NCBI RefSeq assembly: GCF_003367505.1
Contig: NZ_PXXX01000001.1
Span: 1 to 64,000 of the forward strand
DNA from: Lysinibacillus capsici
GTDB taxonomy: Bacteria > Bacillota > Bacilli > Bacillales_A > Planococcaceae
DNA: 64,000 nt
Direction of reading: 5' to 3'
Shown: one piece after another, positions 17,244 to 25,841 of the stretch
Numbering within the stretch: position 1 is the first letter of the stretch
Layout: every line of letters starts with the position of its first letter
The notes under the pieces: generated by a model
What the model saw: the letters and a program-made list of their open reading frames with translations, nothing else
The model's database searches: none
Told to the model about the DNA's origin: nothing
Position numbers and translations under genes: made by a program

Positions 17244-19460
17244 ATGAATCAATTGAAACAAGTTATAACAATACTAAGTATGGCTGTATTGATTCTGGCA
17301 ACAGGAATTGTCTTTACACAAACGCCTGTCAATGCACAAGAGAAAGATATTCATATTACACTCCTGGCTACGTCAGATATTCATGGCCGCTCTATGCCTT
17401 GGGATTACGCAGTGGATGGACCTAATCTCACAGGAAGTTTAACGCAATTATATACAATTATTAAAGATATCCGTAAAGATCATCCGAATACCATCCTATT
17501 GGAAAATGGAGATTTAATACAGGATAATTCTGCAGAATTGTTTAATGACCAGCCGCAGTCACCAATGATGGTGGCTGTTAATGAAATGGGCTATGAAGCT
17601 TGGACATATGGTAATCACGAGTTTAATTTTGGTTTGGATGTATTAGATAAAGTTTCCAGTCAATTTAATGGAGCAAGACTTGCTGGGAACGTTTATAAAG
17701 AAAATGGCGAACGCTATTTACCTGCATATACAATTATTGAGCGTGAAGGGGTTAAAATCGGGGTTATTGGCATGGTAACACCTTTGATTACAGAGTATGA
17801 GAAGGGGACAAATCATCTTGATGGTTTAGTTGTCAAAAACCCTATAGAAGAGACTAAAAAGGCAGTTAAGGAATTAGAGGGTAAAGTAGATGTCATGATT
17901 GGCCTTATGCATATGGGATTGGAAAATGAAAATGGTGTTCTAGGAACGGGTGTGAAGGAAATGGCTAATGCCGTACCAGAACTAGCTGCTATTTTTGCAG
18001 GACACAATCATGTACTGATAAATAAAGAAGAAGTGAACGGTGTTTTTATAACAGAGCCTAATAAATATGGAACACATATTTCACGAATTGATTTAACATT
18101 TACTCGCCAAGGCGAGAAATTGTTGCTTAAAGAAAAAGATGCTTCAACTATTCCTGTAAAGAATGAAGACGGGACCTTTGTTGAATCGGATAAAGACCTA
18201 GAAAAAACGTTGAAGCCATACCATGATTATGCACGTGAAGATGCTAATATCGAAGTAGCACAGCTTAAAGGAACAAATCTTGTTCCCAAAAATGAAATTA
18301 AGGGTATACCAGCTGTACACATCCAAGAAACACCTTTATCAGATTTTTTCCATGAGGTCATGCTACATTATAGTAAGGCAGATGTGGTAGCACATCAGAT
18401 TGATAATGACAAAGCTTCATTGGATGTAGGTCCTATTAAGAAAAAGGATATCGCCTATAATTATCAATTTGCTGGTGGAGAAGTATCAGTTTATGAAGTA
18501 ACGGGCAAAGATTTAAAAGATTATATGGAATGGGCAGTTGGCTATTTTAATAGCACACGTGATGGAGATGTGACGATTAGTTTTGATAAAACGCGTCGTT
18601 CCTCTAAATATAGTACGAATGATTATTTCGGAAATGTAAAATATGACATCGATTTAACTGAGCAGCCAGGTAACAGAATAAAAAATCTACGAAAATTAGA
18701 TGGTACCCCAATTAAGCTGGAAGACAATTTAAAGCTTGGTATGAACTCTTATCGTATGGATTTTCTTGTATCAAAAGGTCAGGCACTTGAAGGGCGTAAG
18801 TTTAATATGATTTGGTCCTCTAAAGAAGAAAGTGCCTATGGAGAAACAGGCGGTACAATCCGTAATCTAGCCATTCGATATCTAAAAGAAGAGATGAACG
18901 GCGTGTATGAGCCAGTGATCCAGCATAACTGGAAAATCGTTGGTGTCGATATGAAATCGCCAGCACGTGCTGCTGTTGTTGAATTAATCAATAAAGATAT
19001 TTTAGCCATTCCTACAACGGAAGATGGTAAATATACAAATATAGCATCTATTAATGTCAAAGCTTTGATTACAGAAGAAGAAATAAAAATGCTAGCAACA
19101 AAAGCAAAAGTAGATGCTAGCCAATTTACTGGGGTAAAAACGTCAGGTGAATTTTATCAGAAGCTGGTAAAAGCATTGAATAAACCTAAAGATGAGCCAG
19201 TAGAAAAACCAGTGAATCCAAGTAAGACAACACCAGACAAATCGAAGCCAACTATTACTCAGCCAGAATCACTTAAAGGGATTGTTACGGCAAATCACTT
19301 AAATGTTCGTTCAAAGCCATCGAACTCAGGAAAAGTATATGGGACAATTTCAAAGAATACCGAAATTACAATTTTAGAGGAAATACAAGGCTGGTATAAG
19401 ATATCTTATAATAATAAATCGGGGTATGTTTATAGCAAATATGTAACGATTAAAAAATAA
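17244..19460 (+). CDS. Secreted 5'-nucleotidase/2',3'-cyclic phosphodiesterase family protein with SH3 domain
   Basis: 738 residues, exported. Signal peptide at 1-31, with likely cleavage after PVNA. A calcineurin-like metallophosphatase domain at about 36-300 has all its metal motifs: TSDIHGR, ENGDLIQ, YGNHEFNFG, GLMHMG and AGHNH. A 5'-nucleotidase C-terminal substrate domain follows at about 340-560. Then come a helical spacer, a Pro/Lys/Glu linker and, at about 681-738, a bacterial SH3 domain (GIVTANHLNVRSKPS...) that probably binds cell wall. It releases phosphate and nucleosides from extracellular nucleotides. The gene stands alone and ends in a strong terminator. Confidence 0.9.
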   Translation: MNQLKQVITILSMAVLILATGIVFTQTPVNAQEKDIHITLLATSDIHGRSMPWDYAVDGPNLTGSLTQLYTIIKDIRKDHPNTILLENGDLIQDNSAELFNDQPQSPMMVAVNEMGYEAWTYGNHEFNFGLDVLDKVSSQFNGARLAGNVYKENGERYLPAYTIIEREGVKIGVIGMVTPLITEYEKGTNHLDGLVVKNPIEETKKAVKELEGKVDVMIGLMHMGLENENGVLGTGVKEMANAVPELAAIFAGHNHVLINKEEVNGVFITEPNKYGTHISRIDLTFTRQGEKLLLKEKDASTIPVKNEDGTFVESDKDLEKTLKPYHDYAREDANIEVAQLKGTNLVPKNEIKGIPAVHIQETPLSDFFHEVMLHYSKADVVAHQIDNDKASLDVGPIKKKDIAYNYQFAGGEVSVYEVTGKDLKDYMEWAVGYFNSTRDGDVTISFDKTRRSSKYSTNDYFGNVKYDIDLTEQPGNRIKNLRKLDGTPIKLEDNLKLGMNSYRMDFLVSKGQALEGRKFNMIWSSKEESAYGETGGTIRNLAIRYLKEEMNGVYEPVIQHNWKIVGVDMKSPARAAVVELINKDILAIPTTEDGKYTNIASINVKALITEEEIKMLATKAKVDASQFTGVKTSGEFYQKLVKALNKPKDEPVEKPVNPSKTTPDKSKPTITQPESLKGIVTANHLNVRSKPSNSGKVYGTISKNTEITILEEIQGWYKISYNNKSGYVYSKYVTIKK

Positions 19461-19471
19461 GAGCTAGCATA

Positions 19472-19515
19472 AGGCTGAAGGAAACTAGATTTGCATCTAT
19501 TCCTTCAGCCTCTTT
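19472..19515 (+). terminator. Rho-independent terminator
   Basis: A 12-bp perfect stem (AGGCTGAAGGAA / TTCCTTCAGCCT) with a 16-base loop and a short T run, 11 bases after the nucleotidase stop. Confidence 0.85.
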
Positions 19516-19613
19516 ACATACGGCGATTTTTAGTCAATTAACACGTTGGGCTTTGTCATTGTAGTAGAGCGTTATTAAACTTGTGAATGTAGGTTATTAA
19601 AAGTCAAAAAACC

Positions 19614-20054
19614 TTATCCCATATATACACTAGCACAAGTATCTGGAGCAGGTTCATAAAAGCAATGATTCTTAAATTGTCCTGTAAACGGCTGACCATA
19701 CCATGTTGGGGGACATGGTGCATATGGATTGAAGTACCAGAGTGCGTATTTTGCTGGATGTTCTCGCCAGAAATCTAAGTTTTGTTTCGCTAATCTTTTT
19801 TCCGTTTCTCTTGCTCGTTGGTAAAACATATTGCCTTTTTGAACAGCTTCGAAAGAATAGTTTCCACCTTGTACCTGGTAAATAACCTGCTCAATCGTTC
19901 TTACATCATTGAAATCTAAACAGGACGCCACTGCACGATTCACAATGACATTGCCCACGTAAAGCATACCTTGTTGACCTTCACCCTCTGCTTCTGCTCT
20001 CATCATCCTTGCCATTAAAGCAACGTCTGCATCACGGTATTTTACTCTTGGCAT
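19614..20054 (-). CDS. cwlJ: CwlJ-type spore cortex/cell wall hydrolase
   Basis: 146 residues of the Hydrolase_2 (SleB/CwlJ) family. Seen: the AEAEGEGQQGMLYVGNVIVNR segment with the conserved catalytic Glu, then FEAVQKG, and FNPYAPCPPTW..FTGQFKNHCFY near the C-terminus. It has no signal peptide and lacks the SleB peptidoglycan-binding domain, as CwlJ does (B. subtilis CwlJ is 142 residues and acts in spore germination). The usual partner gerQ is not visible here. This supports a spore-forming host. Confidence 0.85.
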   Translation of the reverse strand: MPRVKYRDADVALMARMMRAEAEGEGQQGMLYVGNVIVNRAVASCLDFNDVRTIEQVIYQVQGGNYSFEAVQKGNMFYQRARETEKRLAKQNLDFWREHPAKYALWYFNPYAPCPPTWYGQPFTGQFKNHCFYEPAPDTCASVYMG

Positions 20055-20145
20055 TTTTCCACCTCCACCTTATAGTATGAAAAAGAACAAGGCTAGTTTC
20101 ACTTTATCTTGAAATTCGTTGTTTTTGAATATCACTCCATAAAAA

Positions 20146-20179
20146 ACACCATCTTTACTGTTCAACAGCAAGATGGTGT
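20146..20179. terminator. Terminator downstream of the ECF S-component gene
   Basis: Perfect 10-bp stem ACACCATCTT / AAGATGGTGT. On the minus strand it is followed by a T run, so it ends the gene at 20187-20741. Confidence 0.85.
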
Positions 20180-20186
20180 ATTTTCA

Positions 20187-20741
20187 TTAAAAATTATTTT
20201 TGAAGTATGGCGTTTTTTTCAGTACAACACATACCGGGATGGCGATAACTAAGCCTACGATGTTTTGAATGACGTCCCCAGGAATGGATGCCAGCGGGGC
20301 AATCCAGCTGTTGAACATAATGGCTTGCCCAACATAGTAAACAGCAATCATCACGGGCATTGACACTACTGCTCCTAAAATATTCAGCCCAAGATTATCA
20401 CCTTTATGTCCTTTTGCCCAAGCAATTTTACCAACAATGAAGCCTTGTAATGCGCGTGAAATAATGGTTGTGGGTGCCCAAATTAACCAGCCACCTACGA
20501 TATCGAATAAACCCATTCCAATAGCTCCAGCCAGTGCTCCTTTTTTAGGCCCGAATAAAATAGCGGATATAAACAGCATAGATGTTCCTAAGTGGATAAG
20601 GCCCCCTTGCCCAATCGGTAGCTTAAGATTGATAAACATTGTAGCAACGAAAACAAGTGCTGCTAAAATCGCTGTAATGACTAAATCAAATGTTTTTGTG
20701 CGTGATTTTGTATAGGATGTTGTCCTTTGTATATTTTGCAT
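20187..20741 (-). CDS. ECF transporter S component, probable vitamin B6 uptake
   Basis: About 184 residues, six hydrophobic segments, of the ECF-type substrate-binding (S) component class. Typical features: an N-terminal LVITAILAALVFVATMFINL helix and the loop segment GGLIHLGTSMLFISAILFGPKKGALAGAIG. The S component uses shared EcfA/EcfT energising genes located elsewhere. The ATG at 20741 is preferred over an upstream GTG at 20756, because GAGGAAG lies six bases before it. It is divergent from a pyridoxamine kinase gene, which suggests a vitamin B6 vitamer as substrate. That is inference from position. Confidence 0.8.
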   Translation of the reverse strand: MQNIQRTTSYTKSRTKTFDLVITAILAALVFVATMFINLKLPIGQGGLIHLGTSMLFISAILFGPKKGALAGAIGMGLFDIVGGWLIWAPTTIISRALQGFIVGKIAWAKGHKGDNLGLNILGAVVSMPVMIAVYYVGQAIMFNSWIAPLASIPGDVIQNIVGLVIAIPVCVVLKKTPYFKNNF

Positions 20742-20916
20742 TTGTCTCTTCCTCACTATGATGAATATTTTGATGATTTTTACTTTAACAAAGGACTGAC
20801 TATTGTAAAAGTGTCAATTTCATAAAAAAGTTAAGGGTCAGTTTGAGGTTATTTTCGCATCTTTCTAATTGTGATACGATGGGGAGAGTAAAAGCAGGAT
20901 GAGTTAGGTGGAATGT

Positions 20917-21768
20917 ATGATGAAAAAAGTTGCTGTAATTCAAGATATGTCGTCCTTTGGAAAGTGCTCATTGACGGCTGCGATGCCTGTACTCTCTGTG
21001 ATGGGTGTGCAAGCAGTCCCACTACCAACAGCTATTTTAACGGCACAAACAGGATATTCAAGCTTTTATTGTGAAGATTTAACGTCAAAGATGGACTCTT
21101 TTATAGACGAGTGGAGTAAGCTTGGAGCTACCTTTGATGGTATTCACACAGGCTTTGTTACAGGTAAGGAGCAAATTGATAATATATTTCGCTTTTTAGA
21201 TGTGTTTCACTCAAATAAGACGACGTTGCTTGTCGATCCAGTAATGGGCGATCATGGTGAGGTCTATAAAATGTTTACTGGTGACTTGCTAGATCGTATG
21301 AAAGCATTAGTAAAGTGTGCTGATATTATTACGCCAAATGTTACGGAATGCTGCTTGCTTACAGGTTTATCCTATGAAAGGCTACTGAGCTATCAAAATG
21401 ATACTGATTATATTCATGCCCTTAAAGAGGCAGGTCAGCAGTTACAGCAAGCAACTGGAGCAAATGTCATTATTACGGGTTTGAATCCACCAGTAGGTGA
21501 TACGGACAAGCGTTATGTTGGGAATATGTTTGTCGATTCTGAGCGGTCTTTTCATAATATCCGCAACTATAATGGTGAGAGCTATTCAGGCACAGGCGAC
21601 CTCTTCGCATCCATCATAATGGGTGGCATGATGCGCGGACAAGATTTAATGGAGTCAATGACACTAGCAGAAACATTTTTAGCTGCTGCAATTGAAGCTA
21701 CTTCGAAGGAGCAAGTACCTCGTGAGGCAGGCGTGCATTTTGAAAAGTTTTTACGTATGCTGCTTTAG
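20917..21768 (+). CDS. pdxK: Pyridoxamine/pyridoxal kinase
   Basis: About 284 residues of the PdxY-type pyridoxal kinase family (ribokinase fold). It phosphorylates B6 vitamers at the 5' position. Seen: an N-terminal AVIQDMSSFGKCSLTAAMPV, VDPVMGDHGEVYK near residue 110 (nucleotide/Mg site), ITPNVTECCLLTG near 140 and the C-terminal anion-hole motif SYSGTGDLFASI with the catalytic Asp near 225. The start is ATG at 20917 (or 20920), served by TTAGGTGG. The GTG three codons upstream lies inside the ribosome binding site. It is divergent from an ECF S component, forming a B6 salvage pair. Confidence 0.88.
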   Translation: MMKKVAVIQDMSSFGKCSLTAAMPVLSVMGVQAVPLPTAILTAQTGYSSFYCEDLTSKMDSFIDEWSKLGATFDGIHTGFVTGKEQIDNIFRFLDVFHSNKTTLLVDPVMGDHGEVYKMFTGDLLDRMKALVKCADIITPNVTECCLLTGLSYERLLSYQNDTDYIHALKEAGQQLQQATGANVIITGLNPPVGDTDKRYVGNMFVDSERSFHNIRNYNGESYSGTGDLFASIIMGGMMRGQDLMESMTLAETFLAAAIEATSKEQVPREAGVHFEKFLRMLL

Positions 21769-21778
21769 AAACTATAGA

Positions 21779-21812
21779 GTGACCTAAAATGTTAGCATCA
21801 TTTTAGGTCACT
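21779..21812. terminator. Bidirectional terminator
   Basis: Perfect 13-bp stem (GTGACCTAAAATG / CATTTTAGGTCAC) followed by TTTTCTTTT. It separates the kinase gene from the converging DinB pseudogene and overlaps the pseudogene's last codons. Confidence 0.85.
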
Positions 21813-22357
21813 TTTCTTTTAACAGCAATCTCATAGTGATGTCTCTCATGAATAGACAGCAACTGAATAGCTTGAATGAGATTAGGATAATGCGCAATGG
21901 GATCAGGAAAAACAATGTGCCCTGCAACATCCTCGTCTATATTTTGTACTACTTTTGCAAAGCAAGTGTCTCGTTGATAAGTAATTGGTCGATATCATAA
22001 CTGTTTAATACAAAGCGTATTTTCTTAGGTGGAACTAAAATACCTGGTGCTCGCATTCCTTGTCCTTTTTTGAATTGATATTCTTCATAAATATCATGTA
22101 TTTCAGTAGAGAATGGCTTGTTTCTTCGCATTTTAGCGATAGGCGTAAGGAATAAAGAATATTTGGTTGCTGTGTGGAGCATTTTGAGAATCAAATAAAG
22201 GTGATAAAAGTGTTCACCAATGGACCATTTTCCCTCGCTTGTTATCGCCATAGTTCAGCCATAGTTCTTCCTGTGAAAGTGAATGAATAGCTGGTAGGTA
22301 GTGTGCTCGTTGTGCCTGTAATGTAAAAAAGTGTTTTGACATATTAGTAGATTCCAT
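21803..22357 (-). pseudogene. DinB-family protein with two frameshifts
   Basis: A metal-dependent DinB/YfiT-like helical-bundle protein broken into three frames. Part 1 from 22357 reads SKHFFTLQAQRAHYLPAIHS and SQEELW. Part 2 (to about 21960) reads EGKWSIGEHFYHLYLILKML, with the first His of the metal triad. Part 3 reads VVQNIDEDVAGHIVFPDP and LLSIHERHHYEIAVKRK, with the last two His. The shifts are near 22240-22260 and 21955-21960. Joined length would be about 184 residues, normal for the family. All three segments keep clear homology, so the loss is recent or partly due to sequence error. Confidence 0.8.
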
Positions 22358-22465
22358 AGATTTTCAACTCCCTTATTTCCATTTTAAGGATTACTGTTGG
22401 AAAAGTGCATCAAATGCCAATCGTTATGGCCGATAAATAGGAAAAGTATGATAGGAGGAAAAGGC

Positions 22466-22963
22466 ATGGAAATTAGACAATTAACAGCTGCAGATGCTGA
22501 GGTATATAGAGATTTAAGATTAGAGGGATTGCAAACAAATCCAGAAGCTTTTGGCGCTAGCTTCGAGGAAGAAAAGAATTTGTCAATTGGGTCGTTTGCA
22601 AGTAGGCTCGAAGGACAGGGAACATTTACGTTTGGGGCATTTGACCAGGAGGATTTACTCGGTGTGGCGACATTGGTGCAAGCAAATAAAATGAAGCTAA
22701 AGCATAAAGCGAGTATTTTTGCCGTTTATGTTTCTACAAAAAAGCGGGGATTGGGCATAGGAAAACAACTAATGGTAGAGATCATCAATCAAGCAAAGAC
22801 ACTAGTAGACGTCGAGCAAATTAATTTAACAGTTGTTTCTTCCAATGAATCAGCAAAAGGATTATACAAATCGTTAGGTTTTCACGTTTTTGGAACAGAA
22901 CGAAACGCCTTAAAAATAGGGCAGCAATATTTTGATGAGGATTATATGGTGCTGTATTTCTAA
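22466..22963 (+). CDS. GNAT family N-acetyltransferase
   Basis: 165 residues of the GNAT fold. It opens MEIRQLTAADAEVYRDLRLE, has an acetyl-CoA binding motif with KRGLGIGKQLM near residue 115 preceded by the FAVYVSTK beta strand, and ends with SNESAKGLYKSLGFHVFGTE. Substrate unknown, small molecule or protein amine. The start at 22466 is chosen because AGGAGG lies seven bases upstream. The frame stays open upstream to 22397 but without a ribosome binding site. Single gene with its own terminator. Confidence 0.85.
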   Translation: MEIRQLTAADAEVYRDLRLEGLQTNPEAFGASFEEEKNLSIGSFASRLEGQGTFTFGAFDQEDLLGVATLVQANKMKLKHKASIFAVYVSTKKRGLGIGKQLMVEIINQAKTLVDVEQINLTVVSSNESAKGLYKSLGFHVFGTERNALKIGQQYFDEDYMVLYF

Positions 22964-22973
22964 AAATGCTAAA

Positions 22974-23005
22974 AAGCCTTTGAAGTATTCCATCTTCAAA
23001 GGCTT
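22974..23005. terminator. Bidirectional terminator
   Basis: Perfect 12-bp stem AAGCCTTTGAAG / CTTCAAAGGCTT with an 8-base loop, between the GNAT gene and the converging small membrane-protein gene. Confidence 0.85.
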
Positions 23006-23012
23006 CAATTTA

Positions 23013-23270
23013 TTAGGATGAGTAACAATGGAACAATGAAATTAAAGCAAGGAATAAAAGAATCCCCGTAATAAAAAGAATAAGTAAAGAGCTAACAATG
23101 CCCACTTTTTTTATAAGTAACCATAGACTTAGCAAGATAGTAAGGACCGATAATGGGAGTGCCAGCCAAAATCCAAGATTCCCCAAGTATTCAATCATAA
23201 TGGGGAATGAATGGTGAAAGTAATTGTAGGGAATATCTAGCATGAGAAAAATGGTCAATATAAGCTCCAT
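23013..23270 (-). CDS. Small membrane protein (85 aa)
   Basis: 85 residues, almost entirely hydrophobic, with about three membrane segments (roughly 1-14, 30-52 and 58-80). GGGGGA lies just before the ATG. I do not recognise the family. Its neighbours are yvrJ, sigO and rsoA homologues. In B. subtilis the SigO system is controlled by a small membrane protein, RsiO (YvrL), which is not otherwise seen in this window, so this protein is a candidate membrane partner. The sequence itself does not prove that. Confidence 0.55.
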   Translation of the reverse strand: MELILTIFLMLDIPYNYFHHSFPIMIEYLGNLGFWLALPLSVLTILLSLWLLIKKVGIVSSLLILFITGILLFLALISLFHCYSS

Positions 23271-23384
23271 AAAATCCCCCCATCTACATATTTGTTCTTA
23301 CATATATGGTATGCAGAAGCATCTTTAAGTCACACGGCAGCATCCTTTTTAAAGGATGCTGCCGTATATTTTTTTATAGGCTTA

Positions 23385-23540
23385 TTAATTTTCCTTTTTA
23401 TCTAACAATTTCAAGATGACCGCTTCCAAATTTTCTATTTTCTTCTCAAAACGCATAAAGAGATAGATGGTAATGGCAATAGGGAAACCTGAATTACCTA
23501 TTAGGTGAACCCACATTTGTATAGTTTCAATTGGTATCAT
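23385..23540 (-). CDS. yvrJ: YvrJ family protein (51 aa)
   Basis: A 51-residue single-span membrane protein: IPIETIQMWVHLIGNSGFPIAI is followed by a membrane helix, then FEKKIENLEAVI and a charged end. This is the YvrJ family layout. The ATG at 23540 is preferred because GGAGGAAG lies a few bases upstream. The longer frame to 23609 lacks a ribosome binding site. It is divergent from the sigO-like gene, as is fitting, since in B. subtilis yvrJ is one of the few SigO-dependent genes. Function unknown. Confidence 0.75.
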   Translation of the reverse strand: MIPIETIQMWVHLIGNSGFPIAITIYLFMRFEKKIENLEAVILKLLDKKEN

Positions 23541-23713
23541 AACATCTTCCTCCCTCATTATTGTGATGCTTACAGTTATGAAAAGTGAACGTACGATTAA
23601 TAAAATCAATATGAATGAATAAATTAGGGAACATTTGTTCTGTTTTTGGTTTATAATAGATATATGATATTCACTTTAATGAACAAGAAGGCGAATATAT
23701 AGGAGTGATGCGA

Positions 23714-24262
23714 ATGTGTAATGAGTACAAAATAATAGAAGAGTTTTTTTACAGAAATAGAGAACAGGTTAAAAACCCAATTATCAGGAGTTTTTTGGCA
23801 GATGCACAAAATCTTTATTTGGTACAACATGCAATCTTATATCCCAATGATTGTAATTTGAAAATGGTTGATGAAACATTTCAAGCTCATTATCAAAGGG
23901 TACAGAAAATAAAATATATCAGCAATTTAATTTATTTCTTTAGCTTGGATTTCGATAAAAAAAAGAGAAGATTGCAAAATCGCTTTTTATTAGTCGCAGA
24001 TAGTGGTCTAATGGACGACGGTAAAAGAGACGAAGAGAGCGAAGAAGAAGGATTATTAGAAAAAATTGAAAATGAACAGCTCTTTAAAGGCTTGCAAAAA
24101 TTAACAGACAAGCAACTGCAAATTTTAGAAATGATTTATGTCAAAGACTATTCTATAAAAGTAATCGCTGAAACATTAAAAACAACACCACAGAATATAT
24201 CCAACCTGCATCGAAAGGCTTTAAAGAAGCTTCATCATATTATTAGAAAGGAGGAGATTTAG
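23714..24262 (+). CDS. sigO: SigO-like sigma factor subunit (-35 binding half)
   Basis: About 182 residues. The C-terminal part carries a sigma region 4-type helix-turn-helix: LTDKQLQILEMIYVKDYSIK, VIAETLKTTPQNISNLHRKALKKL. The N-terminal part (EEFFYRNREQ..., LIYFFSLDFDKKKRRLQNRF) has no canonical region 2. This matches B. subtilis SigO (YvrI), which works only together with RsoA. ATG 23714 is used because AGGAG at 23701-23705 is eight bases upstream. The nearer in-frame GTG and ATG overlap or crowd the site. It is followed three bases later by the rsoA homologue. Assignment rests on layout and neighbours, since I could not align it. Confidence 0.7.
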   Translation: MCNEYKIIEEFFYRNREQVKNPIIRSFLADAQNLYLVQHAILYPNDCNLKMVDETFQAHYQRVQKIKYISNLIYFFSLDFDKKKRRLQNRFLLVADSGLMDDGKRDEESEEEGLLEKIENEQLFKGLQKLTDKQLQILEMIYVKDYSIKVIAETLKTTPQNISNLHRKALKKLHHIIRKEEI

Positions 24263-24265
24263 TCA

Positions 24266-24457
24266 ATGCAGAACAATATGAATGAGGAGATGCTAATAAT
24301 TATTGAAAATTTTACGCCAAAAATTAAGCAGTGTCTTCATCAAACAAGTTACCAGGATAGAGAAGACTTAGAGCAGGAGATTAAGCTGAAAATTATTGAA
24401 AAGCTGACAACGAAGGAATTTGAAAACACACCTAGTTTTTGGAATTTTTTTGTATGA
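24266..24457 (+). CDS. rsoA: RsoA-like sigma co-regulator (region 2-like half)
   Basis: 63 residues. ENFTPKIKQCLHQTSYQDREDLEQEIKLKIIEKL resembles sigma region 2.1, the core-RNA-polymerase-binding helix pair, and resembles RsoA of B. subtilis, which supplies the region 2 role to SigO. The start is ATG with AAAGGAGGAG nine bases upstream, and the gene begins three bases after the sigO-like stop. The product ends soon after the region 2.1-like helices (FWNFFV) and may lack the promoter-melting part. A terminator follows within a few bases. Confidence 0.68.
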   Translation: MQNNMNEEMLIIIENFTPKIKQCLHQTSYQDREDLEQEIKLKIIEKLTTKEFENTPSFWNFFV

Positions 24458-24460
24458 TAA

Positions 24461-24502
24461 AAAAAGAGCAATGCCCTTTTAAGAAGGACAATTGCTCTTT
24501 TT
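24461..24502. terminator. Bidirectional terminator
   Basis: Outer stem AAAAAGAGCAAT / ATTGCTCTTTTT with an inner GCCCTTTT..AAGAAGGAC pairing, between rsoA and the converging dehydrogenase gene. Confidence 0.85.
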
Positions 24503-24507
24503 AATCA

Positions 24508-25407
24508 TTAACCCTTTAAGAAATCTGGTTTCGCAAAGCTTGGATTTGGATATGCGTAGAAGCCTTCACCTGTTGCGCGGCCCAATTTGCCTTTTTCGAT
24601 GTACTCTGTTTTTAAGAGGTTAGCTAATTTTTTCATGTTTTCATCACCAGTGGCAGTTGCTTTCGCTTCCACAATGTTATAGGCAGTGTTAATGCCAACG
24701 ATGTCTAGAATAGCAAATGGTCCTAGTGGAGCGCCTGTACCAATCATCCATGTTTTATCAATTGTTTCTGGATCGGCCACTTCTTTTACAAGTAAAGATT
24801 CAGCTGCATCTAAAAACGGAACTAGTAATGAGTTTAAAATATAGCCAGGTTGCTCTTTATGCAATGGTAGTGGTACCATGCCAATGGCGCGTGCAAATTC
24901 AATCACTTCATCAAATACTTTCATATCTGTACCAGGGTGTTTCATAATTTCCGCAGTATTGTTTTTCCAAATTGTATTAGCAAAGTGAAGAGCTAAAAAT
25001 TTATCAGGACGGCCAGTTGCTTCAGCAAATTGGCTTGGTAGTAAAGTAGACGAGTTTGTTGCAAAAATTGTTTTTGCTGGTGCTACTTTTCCAAGATTCG
25101 TGTAAAATTCTGTTTTGATGCTCACAACTTCAGGGATTGCTTCTATAACAAGGTCAGCATTGGCAACGGCTTGCGCCAAGTCACTATTAAAAGTAAGACG
25201 TGCATAGGCTGCATCCACTTCTTCTTGTGTAGCACCTAAATCTTGTTGATAAAATGGTTTTAATTTTGTAATACGATCCTGTGCATTTTTTAACGCCTCA
25301 TCGTTAATGTCATACACTGTTACATTAAAGCCTTTGAAAGCAGATTGATAAGCAATTTGGCTTCCTAATACACCACTACCTGCAACCGTAATGTTTTGAT
25401 AATTCAT
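24508..25407 (-). CDS. 3-hydroxyacyl-CoA (3-hydroxybutyryl-CoA) dehydrogenase
   Basis: 299 residues, NAD-dependent. It oxidises a (3S)-hydroxyacyl-CoA to the 3-ketoacyl-CoA. Rossmann motif GSGVLGSQIA at residues 10-19, DLVIEAIPE near 85, the catalytic His in LALHFANT near 140 and NSLLVPFLDAA near 205, typical of the two-domain HAD family. The usual ...HFFNPP sequence reads HFANTI here, which is seen in the 3-hydroxybutyryl-CoA dehydrogenase-like branch. It is monocistronic, with a good GGAGGAA ribosome binding site. It may serve butyrate/PHB metabolism or beta-oxidation. The dedicated fad operon is 19 kb away. Confidence 0.85.
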   Translation of the reverse strand: MNYQNITVAGSGVLGSQIAYQSAFKGFNVTVYDINDEALKNAQDRITKLKPFYQQDLGATQEEVDAAYARLTFNSDLAQAVANADLVIEAIPEVVSIKTEFYTNLGKVAPAKTIFATNSSTLLPSQFAEATGRPDKFLALHFANTIWKNNTAEIMKHPGTDMKVFDEVIEFARAIGMVPLPLHKEQPGYILNSLLVPFLDAAESLLVKEVADPETIDKTWMIGTGAPLGPFAILDIVGINTAYNIVEAKATATGDENMKKLANLLKTEYIEKGKLGRATGEGFYAYPNPSFAKPDFLKG

Positions 25408-25841
25408 CGAAATTCCTCCTTTGAAATTGTTACATCAATATAATAGTGTGGATATGTAGATCAATCCTTCGTTACAATTCCATACTACTTCTACCTACGA
25501 ATAAAAATCAAATGAAAGCCTCTAACATTATATAAATATAAAGTATATTGAAAGAAGTTTCTTTCCAAGTATGTACCCGCTGTTAAAGAAATATAACAAA
25601 GAACAGCCTTTAAGCTGCCCTCATTTGAGAGATATATCTAATTACATATGTAATTGTGGTAGATAGCATTGAGAAATTTGTCCTTCTGTTAAACTAGTTT
25701 CAAACTCAAAAGTAAAATAGGAAAATTATAATGTGTTAAAAATGTGTCTTTTATATATTTATTGTTTAATTCCCATATTTTTATAGATTTATAAACTGTT
25801 GTTTTAGTACACTGAATCTATGAATTGAAGGGGGAAAAACA
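25408..25841. other. Intergenic region of divergent genes
   Basis: 434 bases without a gene between the dehydrogenase (minus) and the SLH protein (plus). It is very AT-rich. The one striking item is a perfect 16-bp palindrome at 25640-25655. Promoters of both genes should lie here. No certain -35/-10 pairs were assigned. Confidence 0.4.
25640..25655. promoter_or_regulatory. Perfect 16-bp palindrome
   Basis: AATTACATATGTAATT, halfway between two divergent genes. It could be an operator for a dimeric regulator. No cognate regulator is adjacent. Confidence 0.35.
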
